Shown here: positions 1 to 10,369 of the stretch, in pieces
Layout: every line of letters starts with the position of its first letter
Numbering within the stretch: the stretch's first letter is position 1
Origin: Thermococcus gammatolerans EJ3
GTDB taxonomy: Archaea > Methanobacteriota_B > Thermococci > Thermococcales > Thermococcaceae
Length of the DNA: 64,000 nucleotides
NCBI RefSeq assembly: GCF_000022365.1
Contig: NC_012804.1
Span: 558,001 to 622,000, forward strand
Reading direction: 5' to 3'
Made by a program: the position numbers and the translations under genes
Notes under the pieces: model-generated
Told to the model about the DNA's origin: nothing
The model's database searches: none
Seen by the model: the letters and a program-made list of their open reading frames with translations, nothing else

Positions 1-867
1 GAGCTCTACGCCGAGAGCGGGCACATAACGAAAGATGACCTCATAAGGGAAATTCAATCGAAGCGGGGGCTACTCCAGAGAACCCTAACCAAGTTCAAAA
101 TAAAGCTGAACCTCTGGTTTCTTGAGATAGAACCGGAGGAGGCCTCGCTGAGGGAGGTCTTCAGGGAGCTGAACGAGCTCGGTGAAAAAACCGGGAGGTT
201 CATAATAGCCTTTGATGAAGCCCAATACCTGCGCTTCTACGGCTCACGGGGCGGGAAGGAGCTTTTAGCTTTGTTTGCCCACGCCTACGACAGTCTGCCG
301 AACCTCAGGATTATCCTGACCGGCTCGGAAGTCGGCCTGCTCCACGACTTTTTAGGAGTAGACAACTACGAGAGCCCTCTTTACGGCAGGGTCGGGGGCG
401 AAATCTACGTCAGGCCCTTCGACGAAAAAACCTCAAAGGAGTTCCTGAGAACAGGCTTTAGAGAAGCCGGCCTTGATGTGTCCGAGGACACCATAGACCG
501 CGCCGTAGCACTCCTTGATGGAATCCCTGGCTGGCTCGTCCTCTTCGGCGTGAAATACCTTGAAGCGAGAGACTTCGAAAAGGCGATGGAAGCAACGCTC
601 AACGTTGCAAAGGGCCTGCTGTTCGGCGAGCTGGGGGAGCTTGAAAGGAGGAGCAGGAGGTACACGGGGATTTTACGGGCGATAGCGCTCGGCTACAACA
701 GGTGGAGCCTGATAAGGGACTACCTCGCCGTGAAGGGTATGAAAACTCCAGAACCGAGGCTGTACGAACTTCTCAAGAACCTGAAGAAGATGGGGTGGAT
801 TGAGGAGGTGAACGAGGAGTACAGACTGGTTGACCCGATCATTAGACTCGTTCTGAGAGGCCTATGA
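1..867 (+). CDS. Archaeal ATPase (AAA-type), 5' end cut by the window
   Basis: The reading frame is open from base 1, so the N-terminus and the Walker A loop lie outside the window. The 288 visible residues include a hydrophobic strand ending in FDEAQ (Walker B, about residues 70-76), a sensor-like strand LRIILTGSEVGLL, and a C-terminal winged-helix-like part (LIRDYLAVKG, LYELLKNLKKMGWIEEV). This is the pattern of the archaeal ATPase family (PF01637), common in Thermococcales and often of unknown target. The stop overlaps the 3' end of the convergent methyltransferase gene by 6 bases. Family assignment is firm; the biological role cannot be told from sequence. Confidence 0.85.
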   Translation, partial: ELYAESGHITKDDLIREIQSKRGLLQRTLTKFKIKLNLWFLEIEPEEASLREVFRELNELGEKTGRFIIAFDEAQYLRFYGSRGGKELLALFAHAYDSLPNLRIILTGSEVGLLHDFLGVDNYESPLYGRVGGEIYVRPFDEKTSKEFLRTGFREAGLDVSEDTIDRAVALLDGIPGWLVLFGVKYLEARDFEKAMEATLNVAKGLLFGELGELERRSRRYTGILRAIALGYNRWSLIRDYLAVKGMKTPEPRLYELLKNLKKMGWIEEVNEEYRLVDPIIRLVLRGL

Positions 868-1449
868 CTTTTCCAGCACCCCAACGGAGACCTCTGGGTG
901 GTCGAACCTTTTCAGTTTTCTTCTGACCTCCTCCGTCAGGAAATCTCCGACCCACTCGAAGTTCAGAGACTCCAGAACGTCGTGGTACGTGTAGAATATT
1001 ATTCTGCCGCCGGTTCTGCACGCTCGAATCAGATGATTCACAGTCTCAGGCAAATCCTTGGGATGGACGTTGTAAGGGTCAAAGAAGATGAAGTCGAAGT
1101 ACTCATCCGGCATCTCGCGCACGTAATCCCTGACGTTGGCGACCACAAAGTTATCGGCGAACTCTGGAAGTATATCGCGCCTCGCCTGCTCTATGGACTC
1201 CTCTATGAAGTCCACGCCGTATGGTACCAGCTCGTGTTCGGAGTTCTCCACGAGATGCCGCAAAAGCAGGCCGTTTCCGCAGCCGAGGTCTATGACCCTG
1301 CCCGGATGATTGATGAAGCCGAGGAAGAAGTCGTAAATCTCGTGGGGATATACGAGGAACCCGTTGGGCAAATAGGGATTGCCCTTGTTTTGCTCCCAGT
1401 ACAGCTCTTTGAGCTTTCTCTTCTTTACCTCGTACCATTCTTTCTCCAT
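862..1449 (-). CDS. Class I SAM-dependent methyltransferase
   Basis: A 195-residue protein with the SAM-binding glycine loop VIDLGCGNGLLLRHL (about residues 53-67), an acidic residue after the next strand (GVDFIEES), and a strand-4 motif FDFIFFDPYNVHP. The motif DPYN resembles, but is not, the NPPY of N6-adenine enzymes. The substrate is unknown. ATG at 1449 is chosen over the upstream GTG at 1452 because GGTGA lies just upstream. A TATA-like TTTATATTT sits about 20 bases before the start, with a 14-bp palindrome further upstream (1485-1498). It converges on the ATPase gene with a 6-base overlap. Confidence 0.8.
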   Translation of the reverse strand: MEKEWYEVKKRKLKELYWEQNKGNPYLPNGFLVYPHEIYDFFLGFINHPGRVIDLGCGNGLLLRHLVENSEHELVPYGVDFIEESIEQARRDILPEFADNFVVANVRDYVREMPDEYFDFIFFDPYNVHPKDLPETVNHLIRACRTGGRIIFYTYHDVLESLNFEWVGDFLTEEVRRKLKRFDHPEVSVGVLEKS

Positions 1450-1484
1450 CACATGTCACCAATTTCAAATATAAAATCCTCCAA

Positions 1485-1498
1485 ATAAAACGTTTTAT
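1485..1498. promoter_or_regulatory. 14-bp perfect palindrome upstream of the methyltransferase promoter
   Basis: ATAAAACGTTTTAT is a perfect inverted repeat just upstream of the TATA-like element (about 1465-1475) of the leftward methyltransferase gene. It may be a regulator site. It could also be chance in an AT-rich promoter, because each half itself resembles a TATA box. Confidence 0.3.
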
Positions 1499-1522
1499 CC
1501 GAGCTGTCTATACTCCTGATTT

Positions 1523-2127
1523 TCAGCGGGTGAAGGAGTCCCAGAGCCCAACGTTTTCTTCGGACTCAATTGCAAACTTAAATGGCTTGTTCGGATCAAT
1601 TTTGTACTCTCTGCCCGCCACGTCAACCACTGTACCGTCCTCCTTTTGGATTCCGAAGATTGCAGCTCCGAGAACCACGTACCGGTAGTTAGTAATTCCC
1701 CTTTCCTTTGCGAGTTTATCCAGTTGCTGGCGATTAATTCGTTACCTTTGAACACCTGCATCCATGTTGGAGGCATCGTTTTCAATGCGGGCACGAACAT
1801 AATCCCGACCACTTTGCCTCCTTTGAGCAGTGGAGCTTCATAGTAGGCAGGTCTTCCATCGGGGAAATAGAACAGTTTCATCTCCCCAATTTTTGCGTCC
1901 TTGAACTCCGGAAACGGGACTTTGTCGAGTTCAATTTTTGCGAGATATCTGGCAGTATCCGGGGACACTTTCGGAGTTTGATTGAGCGCTATTAGCTTCC
2001 TTTTCCATGACACCGGGGGAACTGCACGAGCCTCGATCTCTCCGTGCTTTTTCCCTTCAACGCTCACATCGAGGAAGTCCGAGGGGTATGGGCCGGGCCT
2101 GAAGATGGAGTGGATGGTGGAGGGAGC
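1523..2127 (-). pseudogene. Broken gene of unknown family (frameshift, probably 5' truncated)
   Basis: The upstream part reads well in one frame down to about 1730 (for example KIGEMKLFYFPDGRPAYYEA, then GGKVVGIMFVPALKTMPPTW). It then continues in the +1 frame as QQLDKLAKERG, ITNYRYVVLGAAIFG, VDVAGREYKIDPNKPFKFAI, ending WDSFTR and a TGA at 1525-1523. Loss of one C in a GCCC run near 1729-1731 would explain the switch. At the 5' side the frame continues upstream of the only good start (GTG 2067, no ribosome binding site) as sensible-looking protein (SIFRPGPYPSDFLDVSVEG) right up to the stop codon of the deacetylase gene, which is in the same frame. The beginning of the gene therefore seems lost. 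I do not recognise the family. A sequencing error could explain the frameshift but not the missing start. Confidence 0.6.
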
Positions 2128-2919
2128 TCAAATAAGCTCGGCGAAGGGTGTTATGTGGAGGAAGAGCTCGGGCATGAAGCGAAGGCCCTCCGCATACCTC
2201 ACCCCGATCTTTTCCCCGTAGAATTCCGCGACCGTTCTGAGGAAGGGCTCCCACTTCTCCCATACATCGTCCGTGAACTGGCTCCTGTGAACCCTTATCG
2301 CCCTCAGCTTGAGCTCCATCACATCGGTTATGTCGACGAAGTAGTTGGGTTTAGCGGTATAGTAGAAGCCAATCAAATCGATCCGGTGGGGCTCTAGGCC
2401 AATGTGGAGGTCGCTTCTCGCGACGTTTGGCAACGGTGAAAAGAGCACTGCCTCAAGGGCAAGCTTTCCCGCTGTCACGTGGTCTGGATGGGCCTCGTAG
2501 GGTAGCCAGGGATCCGGAGCGAGGACGAGGTCAGGCTTCTCTTGTCTGATGACTTTGATTATATTGTTCCTCGCCTCGATGTTGTATGGAAGCTCCGTAT
2601 CCCTGTAATCGAGCCAGATTATCCTCTCAACGCCGAGCATTCTGGCGCTTTTCTCTTCCTCTCTTCGCCTTATGAGGGCTAGTTCATGGGGGGACACGCT
2701 TTCATCGTACGTCCCCATTGAGCCGTCGGTGAGGCAGAGGTAGACGACCTTAACTCCCCGCTCGGTCAATTTCTTTATTGTTCCACCCATCCCGATTACA
2801 CAGTCGTCCGGATGGGGCTCTATGCAGAGAACCTTTTCAGCGTCCTTAAACGGATTTGAGAGGTCGAACTCGAGAATTGTGAGCAGCTTTTCGAGCGAGC
2901 CCTCAAAGCTCAAAACCAT
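2128..2919 (-). CDS. PIG-L family deacetylase, Dac-like (diacetylchitobiose/GlcNAc deacetylase)
   Basis: 263 residues. The zinc site of the PIG-L/LmbE family is visible as PHPDDCVIGMGG (about residues 35-46) and HPDHVTAGKLA (about 146-156). DTELPYNIEARNNI, HRSQFTDDVWEKWEPFLRTV and a C-terminal FLHITPFAELI closely match what I recall of the Pyrococcus/Thermococcus Dac enzymes, which remove an acetyl group from diacetylchitobiose or GlcNAc in chitin breakdown. No chitinase or GlmA gene lies beside it here, so the physiological substrate is inferred. ATG 2919 is preferred over GTG 2922 (AGGTG upstream). A strong TATA (TTATATAAAAG, about 2943-2953) precedes it. Confidence 0.85.
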   Translation of the reverse strand: MVLSFEGSLEKLLTILEFDLSNPFKDAEKVLCIEPHPDDCVIGMGGTIKKLTERGVKVVYLCLTDGSMGTYDESVSPHELALIRRREEEKSARMLGVERIIWLDYRDTELPYNIEARNNIIKVIRQEKPDLVLAPDPWLPYEAHPDHVTAGKLALEAVLFSPLPNVARSDLHIGLEPHRIDLIGFYYTAKPNYFVDITDVMELKLRAIRVHRSQFTDDVWEKWEPFLRTVAEFYGEKIGVRYAEGLRFMPELFLHITPFAELI

Positions 2920-2979
2920 CACCTGTTGCTATGAATTCGTGGCTTTTATATAACCGTTTCGATTTCACAATGAGCGGCC

Positions 2980-4065
2980 CTAGGGCAGCGGGATCCTCTC
3001 AACTTCCATCCTGTCGAAGGTAGGATACTCCTCCACGATGAAGAACCTCACGTCACCTTCGATGGCCTCGGCCAGCTCTAAAGCCACCTCCTCAGGCATC
3101 TCAATCCTGCCCTTCTCCCTGTTTATGTAGAGCCACTCCGCCGGAACTTCGACTTCTTCAACGAGGAACTCGTAGAGCTCGTCGAGGTCGTCGTATTCAG
3201 CGATGCCAAAGCGGAGCGTTCCGTCCTCGGTTACCTCCATGTAAGGTTTAGCCACCTTCCTCGCCATTCTCCTGAGCCTATTCCTGAGCTGGACGGCATC
3301 TTTAAGCTTCGCGGTGCAGAGGTGATAGCTCAGGGAAGTGTTCTTCTCACCCCACTCGAGAAGCTTTAGACCTAGCTCGAGCGAGCCCCTAATGGCGGAA
3401 CTCTCGTCGCTTACCGGCTCGTAGCCCATGTCGAGCATGGTTTTAAGGGTAACCTCGCTGAACTCCAGCTCGTTCACGTTGAGGAACTTCGCGCCTAACC
3501 TATCCAGAAACTCGGCGTACCACTTCATCCTCTCAAACTGGCCCGGAATCGAGGGAATCTCGCCGCCGATGTCCCAGTCGAAGTCAAAGGCATTCTTTAT
3601 GTTCTCGATTTCCACCTTGAAGAGCTTCGAGTTCGGGTTGAAGAGGTCTGGATGAAAGCGTATCTCATCTAATCCCACATCGTAGAGCTTCTCAAGGTTC
3701 TTCTTCGTGGCCAGAGCGCCGGTGGTGTAGAGGTGAACGTGGAACTTCCTTCCAAAGGCCTCCTTGAGGGCGCGGATGTAGCTAACGGTTCTGTCGAGCC
3801 TCGCCAGCGGATCCCCACCTGTAACTCCAGCTCCCTTGGCTTCCTGAATCAGGGCCTCCTCAATGATATCATCAACGCTCTTAACGGGCCTCTCGTTGGC
3901 ATAAACAACATCTTCCCTCCTCCAAGGGCTCAGCGGGCAGTAGAAGCAGTTTCTCGGGCAGATTCCGGTCGTGAAGAGGACGAGCTTTTCACCCCTAACG
4001 CAGAGCTGACAGCCCTTCGGGAGCTCTCTCACGGCGTACGAAAAGTAAGGCGTCTCCCAGACCAT
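2980..4065 (-). CDS. Radical SAM protein
   Basis: 361 residues. The radical SAM cluster motif CPRNCFYC (CX3CX2C) is near residue 35, preceded by [11 protein letters not shown]. It is followed by the GGDP strand-2 motif ([13 protein letters not shown] amino-group binding) and HVHLYTTG, the usual barrel order. Two extra cysteines at the N-terminus (GCQLCVRG) might bind metal or belong to a second cluster, but only two are seen. The protein is conserved in Thermococcales as an uncharacterised radical SAM enzyme. The product and substrate cannot be told. It is divergent from the RNase P gene with about 70 bases between them. Confidence 0.85.
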   Translation of the reverse strand: MVWETPYFSYAVRELPKGCQLCVRGEKLVLFTTGICPRNCFYCPLSPWRREDVVYANERPVKSVDDIIEEALIQEAKGAGVTGGDPLARLDRTVSYIRALKEAFGRKFHVHLYTTGALATKKNLEKLYDVGLDEIRFHPDLFNPNSKLFKVEIENIKNAFDFDWDIGGEIPSIPGQFERMKWYAEFLDRLGAKFLNVNELEFSEVTLKTMLDMGYEPVSDESSAIRGSLELGLKLLEWGEKNTSLSYHLCTAKLKDAVQLRNRLRRMARKVAKPYMEVTEDGTLRFGIAEYDDLDELYEFLVEEVEVPAEWLYINREKGRIEMPEEVALELAEAIEGDVRFFIVEEYPTFDRMEVERIPLP

Positions 4066-4136
4066 TCTTCCACCCCGCTAACCCTAACCAGAGGGCAGGC
4101 CTTAAAAACGTTGGCGGGCAAAGTTGTCCGATGCCT

Positions 4137-4499
4137 ATGAGGGAGAAGCCGAAGTATCTGCCCCCCACGCTCCGCGAGAAGCACCGCTACATAGCCTTCC
4201 AGCTGATTGGGGAGAGGCCCTTCCGGAAGGATGAGGTTAAGAAGGCGATATGGGAGGCGAGCCTCTCAACCCTCGGAGTCCTCGGCTCGGCTAAAGCAAA
4301 GCCCTGGTTCATACGCTTCGACGAGAAGAGCCAGACGGGAATCGTCAGGGTTGACAGGAAGCACGTCGAAGAACTGCGCTTTGCCCTGACGCTCGTTACA
4401 GAGATAAACGGCTCGAAGGCAATCTTTCGGACGCTCGGAGTTTCGGGGACGATAAAAAGGCTGAAGAGGAAGTTTCTAGCGGAGTTCGGCTGGCGCTAG
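4137..4499 (+). CDS. rnp2: Ribonuclease P protein component 2 (Pop5)
   Basis: 120 residues matching archaeal Pop5, the RNase P protein that pairs with Rpp30 to support the RNA in tRNA 5' maturation. Landmarks are the N-terminal [14 protein letters not shown], the central [13 protein letters not shown] and [18 protein letters not shown], and the near-invariant end [17 protein letters not shown]. Pyrococcus homologues begin MRKKPKTLPPTL, so the second ATG (4137) is chosen over 4131. A promoter-like CTTAAAAACG lies about 25 bases before the start, suggesting a leaderless or short-leader transcript. The stop overlaps the convergent glycosyltransferase stop. Confidence 0.92.
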   Translation: MREKPKYLPPTLREKHRYIAFQLIGERPFRKDEVKKAIWEASLSTLGVLGSAKAKPWFIRFDEKSQTGIVRVDRKHVEELRFALTLVTEINGSKAIFRTLGVSGTIKRLKRKFLAEFGWR

Positions 4500-5842
4500 A
4501 GCAGGAAGGGCATCGCCTTGTCTACAGCACCGGTGTAAACGAGCAGGTAGCGCCTGCAGGCCTTCTCCCAGGTGAAGTCTTCCCTTGCCCTCCTCCTGGC
4601 ATTCTCGCGGAGCCTTGTGAGGGTTCCCTCGTCGAGCTCTTTAGCTTTGATCATCGCCCTAGCGAGGGCAAAGGCGTCCCTCGGCGGGACGAGGATCCCG
4701 GTGGCGTTCTCCGGGTCGGCGTTGAGGTCAATTATTGTGTCCTTGAGTCCACCGACGGCGCTCGCTATTGGAACCGCTCCCAGGCACATCGCCTCAAGCT
4801 GAACTAATCCAAAGGGCTCAAAGTAAGACGGAATCACCACGAAGTCCACCGAGCCGTAGAGCTCCCTAACGAGCTCCCTGGGCAGGACGTCGGTGATTAC
4901 CCTGACGTTCTCCGGGAAGCGGTTCTCCACTGCTTTAGCCCAGGCCTCGAGACCGGGGTCGCCCTTGCCAACGATGATGAAGCGCATCTCCCTGAACGCT
5001 GGGTCGCCGGAGAGTATCTCTATGGCTCTGAGGAGCGTGTCAACACCCTTCTGCGCCCTGTCGAAGCGGCCGATGAACATGAAGGCCCTTCCGTCGCTCA
5101 AACCAAAGCGCCCGAGGACTTTCCTCCTCCTTTCATCCCTCGGTTTATCGGCGTTTTCGAGGAGGTGTTCACTCCAGAAGGAGCAGTCAATCCCATTGAA
5201 GACGTGCGTTACCTTGCCGTCAAAGTGCCTAAAGAAGTCCCACTCCTCCCAGAGGTAGCTCCTGCTGACGGTCGTTACGATATCGGCTATGTAGGCGGCG
5301 GTGTGCTCGGGGTCAAGATCCGGGTACGGGGCGAGCTCGCTCAGGTTGGCCTCGTGGAAGAGCCAGGCGGGAACCTTCGCCTTGTTGAGCCTGTGGACTG
5401 TGAAAACCGTCCTTAACCCGAAGTACTTCTTCAGGAGACCGAGGGCAAAGACGGTGTGCCAGTCATGGGCGTGAACCACGTCGGGCTTAAAAGTCCCTAT
5501 AAGACGGTTGAGCAGACCTGCGGAGGCTTTGCCGAAGAGTACGGTTTTCCGGAGGAGGGTCTCCCAGGCTGGGTAGACGTCGGCGTCAAGAACATCTCCG
5601 GAGAGGGAATAGACTGTAACGCCGTTCTGCTCCCGTTTTCTGGCCGTTACCTCGACTCTTCTGCCCTCAAAGGAGAGTCCGAACGAGAGGGAAGGCTCGC
5701 CGAGGTTTTTTCCGTGATCGGGGGTAAGGACCACAACCTCGTTGCCAAGCTTAACTAAGCCTTCGGCTATGCTCGTCACGGCCTCCGCGAGCCCGCCGAC
5801 TTTGACTGGAAGGTATTCAAAAGATAGGATGAGAACGCGCAT
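4496..5842 (-). CDS. glgA: Glycogen/starch-synthase-like glycosyltransferase (GT5)
   Basis: 448 residues with the GT-B fold. The N-terminal [12 protein letters not shown] followed by KVGGLAEAV carries the KxGGL loop that binds the sugar nucleotide. HAHDWHT (about residues 131-137) and the C-terminal [16 protein letters not shown] and [18 protein letters not shown] (E-x7-E) are also present. This matches the Thermococcales glycogen synthases, which elongate alpha-1,4-glucan from ADP- or UDP-glucose. It lies just downstream of tgr on the same strand. Starts at GTG 5851 and ATG 5848 (overlapping the tgr stop) are possible; ATG 5842 has GAGTGAT at a good distance. Co-transcription with the sugar regulator and the facing starch operon fits a role in storage glucan metabolism. 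Confidence 0.85.
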   Translation of the reverse strand: MRVLILSFEYLPVKVGGLAEAVTSIAEGLVKLGNEVVVLTPDHGKNLGEPSLSFGLSFEGRRVEVTARKREQNGVTVYSLSGDVLDADVYPAWETLLRKTVLFGKASAGLLNRLIGTFKPDVVHAHDWHTVFALGLLKKYFGLRTVFTVHRLNKAKVPAWLFHEANLSELAPYPDLDPEHTAAYIADIVTTVSRSYLWEEWDFFRHFDGKVTHVFNGIDCSFWSEHLLENADKPRDERRRKVLGRFGLSDGRAFMFIGRFDRAQKGVDTLLRAIEILSGDPAFREMRFIIVGKGDPGLEAWAKAVENRFPENVRVITDVLPRELVRELYGSVDFVVIPSYFEPFGLVQLEAMCLGAVPIASAVGGLKDTIIDLNADPENATGILVPPRDAFALARAMIKAKELDEGTLTRLRENARRRAREDFTWEKACRRYLLVYTGAVDKAMPFLL

Positions 5843-5847
5843 AGGCA

Positions 5848-6870
5848 TCACTCTAGGAGTATGAACTTCTCACCCTCGACGTCCTCGAAGTAGCTTCCTA
5901 TTCCGCCGACCTTGAGTTCCTTTCCGTTGTGCCTGAATGTGACGTTCGCGGTTAGGGGGGTGTACTCGTAGTCGATTATCTCGCCGTCTATTGTCACAGG
6001 CTTTTTCGTGTCGATGATCCTGCCTACTATTTCAGCTTTTCTCGGCAGGCCAGCGAACTTGAGAAGGACTATAAGGGTTCTTATGTTGACGAGGGAGAGG
6101 GGTTTGGGCAGCTTTTCATAATTGGGGGGTTTTATGATCTCGCTGTTGTCGAAGTAGATGGTGTAGAACCAGTGCATGTAGTTCTGGATTATCCTTGGGC
6201 TCTTGGCCCAGAATGAGTAGAACTTCTCCTTTCTCGTGTCCCGCGGGAGGGCACCGAAAAAGAGGGCATAGTCTATGTCACCGATGATCCAGCTCGCCAT
6301 GAGCCAGGGTGCCCCGCCACTCCTCGCGAGGATAATATTGTCGCCCTTAAGCCAGTCCGGAACCTCTCTAAAGTTGCTGATGATGACAAAGATGACGTCC
6401 TTGCGACCCTTTATCTCGTTTTTAAGAAGCTCGAGGAACTCCAGGGGAGTGTTGATTAAAACCTCGTGCTTTGCACTTCTGATGACGTATTCGGCCCTCT
6501 CAACGGTGTTGTCAAAGCCCTGAATCGTCCATATCTCCGGCAGCTCCTCCCCGTGAACCTCACGGTAGAGCTCGAGGAACGCCCCCTTGAGGGAATCTAT
6601 GTCCCGAATTATCTCCTCCTTGATCTTTTCGAGTATAACCTCGGGATTGACGGGCTTGTAGAGCCTCGGCGTGCCCTGCATGACGTCGACGAATCCCTTT
6701 CTGTGGAGCGAGCTCAGCACGTCGTAGACCCTCGTGTGGGGGATTCCGCTCTCTTTCGTTATGTCGGTTGCCTTGCTCGGGCCGAGCTTGAGGAGCGTGA
6801 TGTATGCAACGCTCTCGTATTTGGTCAGCCCAAGTCTCTGGAGCTTCTCAATTATCTCCTCTTCCCTCAT
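5848..6870 (-). CDS. tgr: TrmB-family sugar-sensing regulator Tgr (TrmBL1)
   Basis: 340 residues. Residues 1-80 form a TrmB winged helix (LGLTKYESVAYITLLKLGPS, then GIPHTRVYDVLSSLHRKGFVDV). The middle resembles the TrmB effector region (residues 100-230), and the C-terminal all-beta part (about 255-340) is the sugar-binding domain. Length and position beside the maltodextrin operon match Tgr of T. kodakarensis and TrmBL1 of P. furiosus. These bind TATCAC-N5-GTGATA, repress sugar uptake and glycolysis genes, and activate gluconeogenesis when maltodextrin is absent. It is divergent from the cyclomaltodextrinase gene (72-base gap) and is followed by the glycosyltransferase gene. Direct autoregulation is possible because a Tgr-like site lies in the gap. 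Confidence 0.92.
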   Translation of the reverse strand: MREEEIIEKLQRLGLTKYESVAYITLLKLGPSKATDITKESGIPHTRVYDVLSSLHRKGFVDVMQGTPRLYKPVNPEVILEKIKEEIIRDIDSLKGAFLELYREVHGEELPEIWTIQGFDNTVERAEYVIRSAKHEVLINTPLEFLELLKNEIKGRKDVIFVIISNFREVPDWLKGDNIILARSGGAPWLMASWIIGDIDYALFFGALPRDTRKEKFYSFWAKSPRIIQNYMHWFYTIYFDNSEIIKPPNYEKLPKPLSLVNIRTLIVLLKFAGLPRKAEIVGRIIDTKKPVTIDGEIIDYEYTPLTANVTFRHNGKELKVGGIGSYFEDVEGEKFILLE

Positions 6871-6911
6871 TCCTTAACCCCCGACAAGTTTAAGTTCACT
6901 GAGGCCAGTTT

Positions 6912-6928
6912 ATTCATCACCAGTGATA
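6912..6928. promoter_or_regulatory. Imperfect Tgr-like site in the tgr/cyclomaltodextrinase divergent promoter
   Basis: The 17 bases end in a perfect GTGATA half-site (6923-6928) with a poor left half in the standard N5 spacing. A tighter symmetric reading is ATCAC-N2-GTGAT (6916-6927). It lies just before the cyclomaltodextrinase ribosome binding site. Its position suits Tgr control of the operon and possibly of tgr itself, but the match is weaker than the one at malE. Confidence 0.45.
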
Positions 6929-6942
6929 CAAAGGTGGTTGAT

Positions 6943-8859
6943 GTGTATAAAACTTTCGGGTTCGTTGAGGATCCGGTCTTCGGTAGGCTCGCGAGGGTTG
7001 AGTTTTCAATACCCTACCGGGGCGAGAGGTACGCCTACCTGCTCGGGAGCTTCAACGCCTTCAACGAGGGAAGTTTTAGGATGGAAAGGAGGGGAAGCCG
7101 CTGGTTCATTAGGGTTCTCCTTCCGGAGGGTGTCTGGAGGTACGCCTTCTCACTGGAGGGCCGGTTCGAGAGAGATCCCGAAAATGAGAATGTTGAAACC
7201 TACCGCAGGCCCTCTTACAAGTTCGAGAAAGAGGTCAGCGTAGCCGGAGTGATCGGCCCGGAGCCGGTCTATCACTCACCTTCCCTCCTCTATCTTTACA
7301 CCTTCGGAGGAAGGGTTAACTTCGTCCTCAGAGCAAAGAAGGGCTACCTTGTCTCTTCGACTCTCATCCTCAAAGGAAAGGACATCGAAATGAGGAAACG
7401 GGCGAGCGATGAGCTCTTCGACTACTTTGGGGCAGAGGTCGGTAACCTTGAGGGTCCGGTTGAGTACTCCTTTCTGGGGGAGAGCAGTGAGGGGCCATTT
7501 GAGCTGGGGCCCTTCAGTGCCGTCCCTATTGCCTTGAAAGCGCCTGAATGGCCCCTTGAGAGGGTTTTTTATCAGGTGATGCCCGACCGTTTCGCTGGCA
7601 ACTGCCTGCGTGACTCCGGGAATTTCTGTGGCGGTGACCTGTGGGGCCTGAAGGAAAGGCTGGATCACATCGCAGGGCTGGGCTTCAACGCCCTCTACCT
7701 GACCCCGATCTTTGAGTCAACCACCTATCACGGTTACGACGTAGTTGATTACTTCCACGTTTCCAGGAGGCTTGGTGGCGACGAGGCCTTTGATGAGCTC
7801 GTGAAGGAGCTGAGGAGAAGGGGAATCAAGCTGATACTCGACGGGGTTTTTCACCACACCAGCTTCTTCCATCCATACTTCCAGGACGTCGTTGAAAAAG
7901 GTGAGAGGAGCAGGTACGTCGGGTTTTACAGGATTCTCGGCTTTCCCGTTGTTTCAAAGCGTTTTCTGAGGGCGTTGGACTCAGGTCTTCTCCCTGGAGA
8001 TACGAGGAGCGCTCCAATGGGGGCCGAATGGAACTACGAGAGCTTTTACTCCGTTTGGCTGATGCCCAGATTGAACTCCGATAGTGAGGAGGTCTTTGAG
8101 TTCGTCGTCAACGTCATGGGGTATTGGCTCAAGAAAGCCGATGGATGGAGGCTCGACGTTGCTCATGGCGTTCCCCCCGATTTCTGGGTCAGGGTAAGGG
8201 AGAGAATGCCATCATCGGCCTATCTGATCGGGGAGGTCATGGACGACGCGAGGCTCTACCTATTCAGGGGATTTCACGGGGTTATGAACTACGCTCTCTA
8301 CGACGCGATTCTCAAGTTCTTTGCCTTTGGGGAGATAAGCGCCGAGGAGTTCCTGAACGAGCTGGAGCTCATCAGCGTCCGCTATGGGCCCGCTGAGTAC
8401 TACGCCTACAACTTCCTTGACAACCACGACACGGAGCGCTTCCTCGACCTCGTTCATGATGAGAGGCTCTACCTCTGTGCCCTCGCCTTTCTGATGACGT
8501 ACAAGGGCATCCCGGCGGTTTTCTACGGTGATGAGATCGGGCTGAGGGGCAGAAAGGGGGGAGGCCTCGACGCTGGAAGGACTCCAATGAAGTGGAGGGA
8601 AGAGAACTGGAACCGTGAAATACTGGAGACGACGAGGGAACTGATCCATCTCAGGAGAAACTCCAAGGCGCTCCAGTTTGGTACTTTCAGGCCCTTGCTC
8701 TTCAGGGGTAGAACCATAGTTTACGAGAGGGCCATCGACGGTGAGAGCCTGGTCGTTGCCATAAACTGTTCTGAGGTGCATGTTAAGGTTTCCCTCCCCG
8801 GAGGGAAGAGCCTCAACCTCCCGCCGCTGTCCTTCAGGATTGTCGATACCGGACGGTAA
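6943..8859 (+). CDS. Cyclomaltodextrinase/neopullulanase, GH13
   Basis: 638 residues without a signal peptide, so cytoplasmic. An N-terminal beta-rich module (about 1-190) precedes the GH13 barrel, which has all four conserved regions: DGVFHH, GWRLDVAHG (nucleophile D405), GEVMDD (acid/base E431) and FLDNHDTE (D496), ending in a short beta domain. The family opens imported cyclodextrins and maltodextrins and attacks pullulan. The open frame extends far upstream antisense to tgr, but GTG 6943 has AAGGTGG five bases before it and begins VYKTFGF, a typical N-terminus. It is the first gene of the maltodextrin operon, although malE also has its own promoter. Confidence 0.9.
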   Translation: MYKTFGFVEDPVFGRLARVEFSIPYRGERYAYLLGSFNAFNEGSFRMERRGSRWFIRVLLPEGVWRYAFSLEGRFERDPENENVETYRRPSYKFEKEVSVAGVIGPEPVYHSPSLLYLYTFGGRVNFVLRAKKGYLVSSTLILKGKDIEMRKRASDELFDYFGAEVGNLEGPVEYSFLGESSEGPFELGPFSAVPIALKAPEWPLERVFYQVMPDRFAGNCLRDSGNFCGGDLWGLKERLDHIAGLGFNALYLTPIFESTTYHGYDVVDYFHVSRRLGGDEAFDELVKELRRRGIKLILDGVFHHTSFFHPYFQDVVEKGERSRYVGFYRILGFPVVSKRFLRALDSGLLPGDTRSAPMGAEWNYESFYSVWLMPRLNSDSEEVFEFVVNVMGYWLKKADGWRLDVAHGVPPDFWVRVRERMPSSAYLIGEVMDDARLYLFRGFHGVMNYALYDAILKFFAFGEISAEEFLNELELISVRYGPAEYYAYNFLDNHDTERFLDLVHDERLYLCALAFLMTYKGIPAVFYGDEIGLRGRKGGGLDAGRTPMKWREENWNREILETTRELIHLRRNSKALQFGTFRPLLFRGRTIVYERAIDGESLVVAINCSEVHVKVSLPGGKSLNLPPLSFRIVDTGR

Positions 8860-8867
8860 TCGCAAGG

Positions 8868-10334
<1,467 letters not shown>

Positions 10335-10369
10335 TCTCTTCTTTTTAACTTTCTTGCGAGGTGAAAGGG

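Noticed and set aside
6466-6942. N-terminal extension of the cyclomaltodextrinase frame
   Set aside because: It is antisense to tgr and has no ribosome binding site; the enzyme N-terminus fits GTG 6943.
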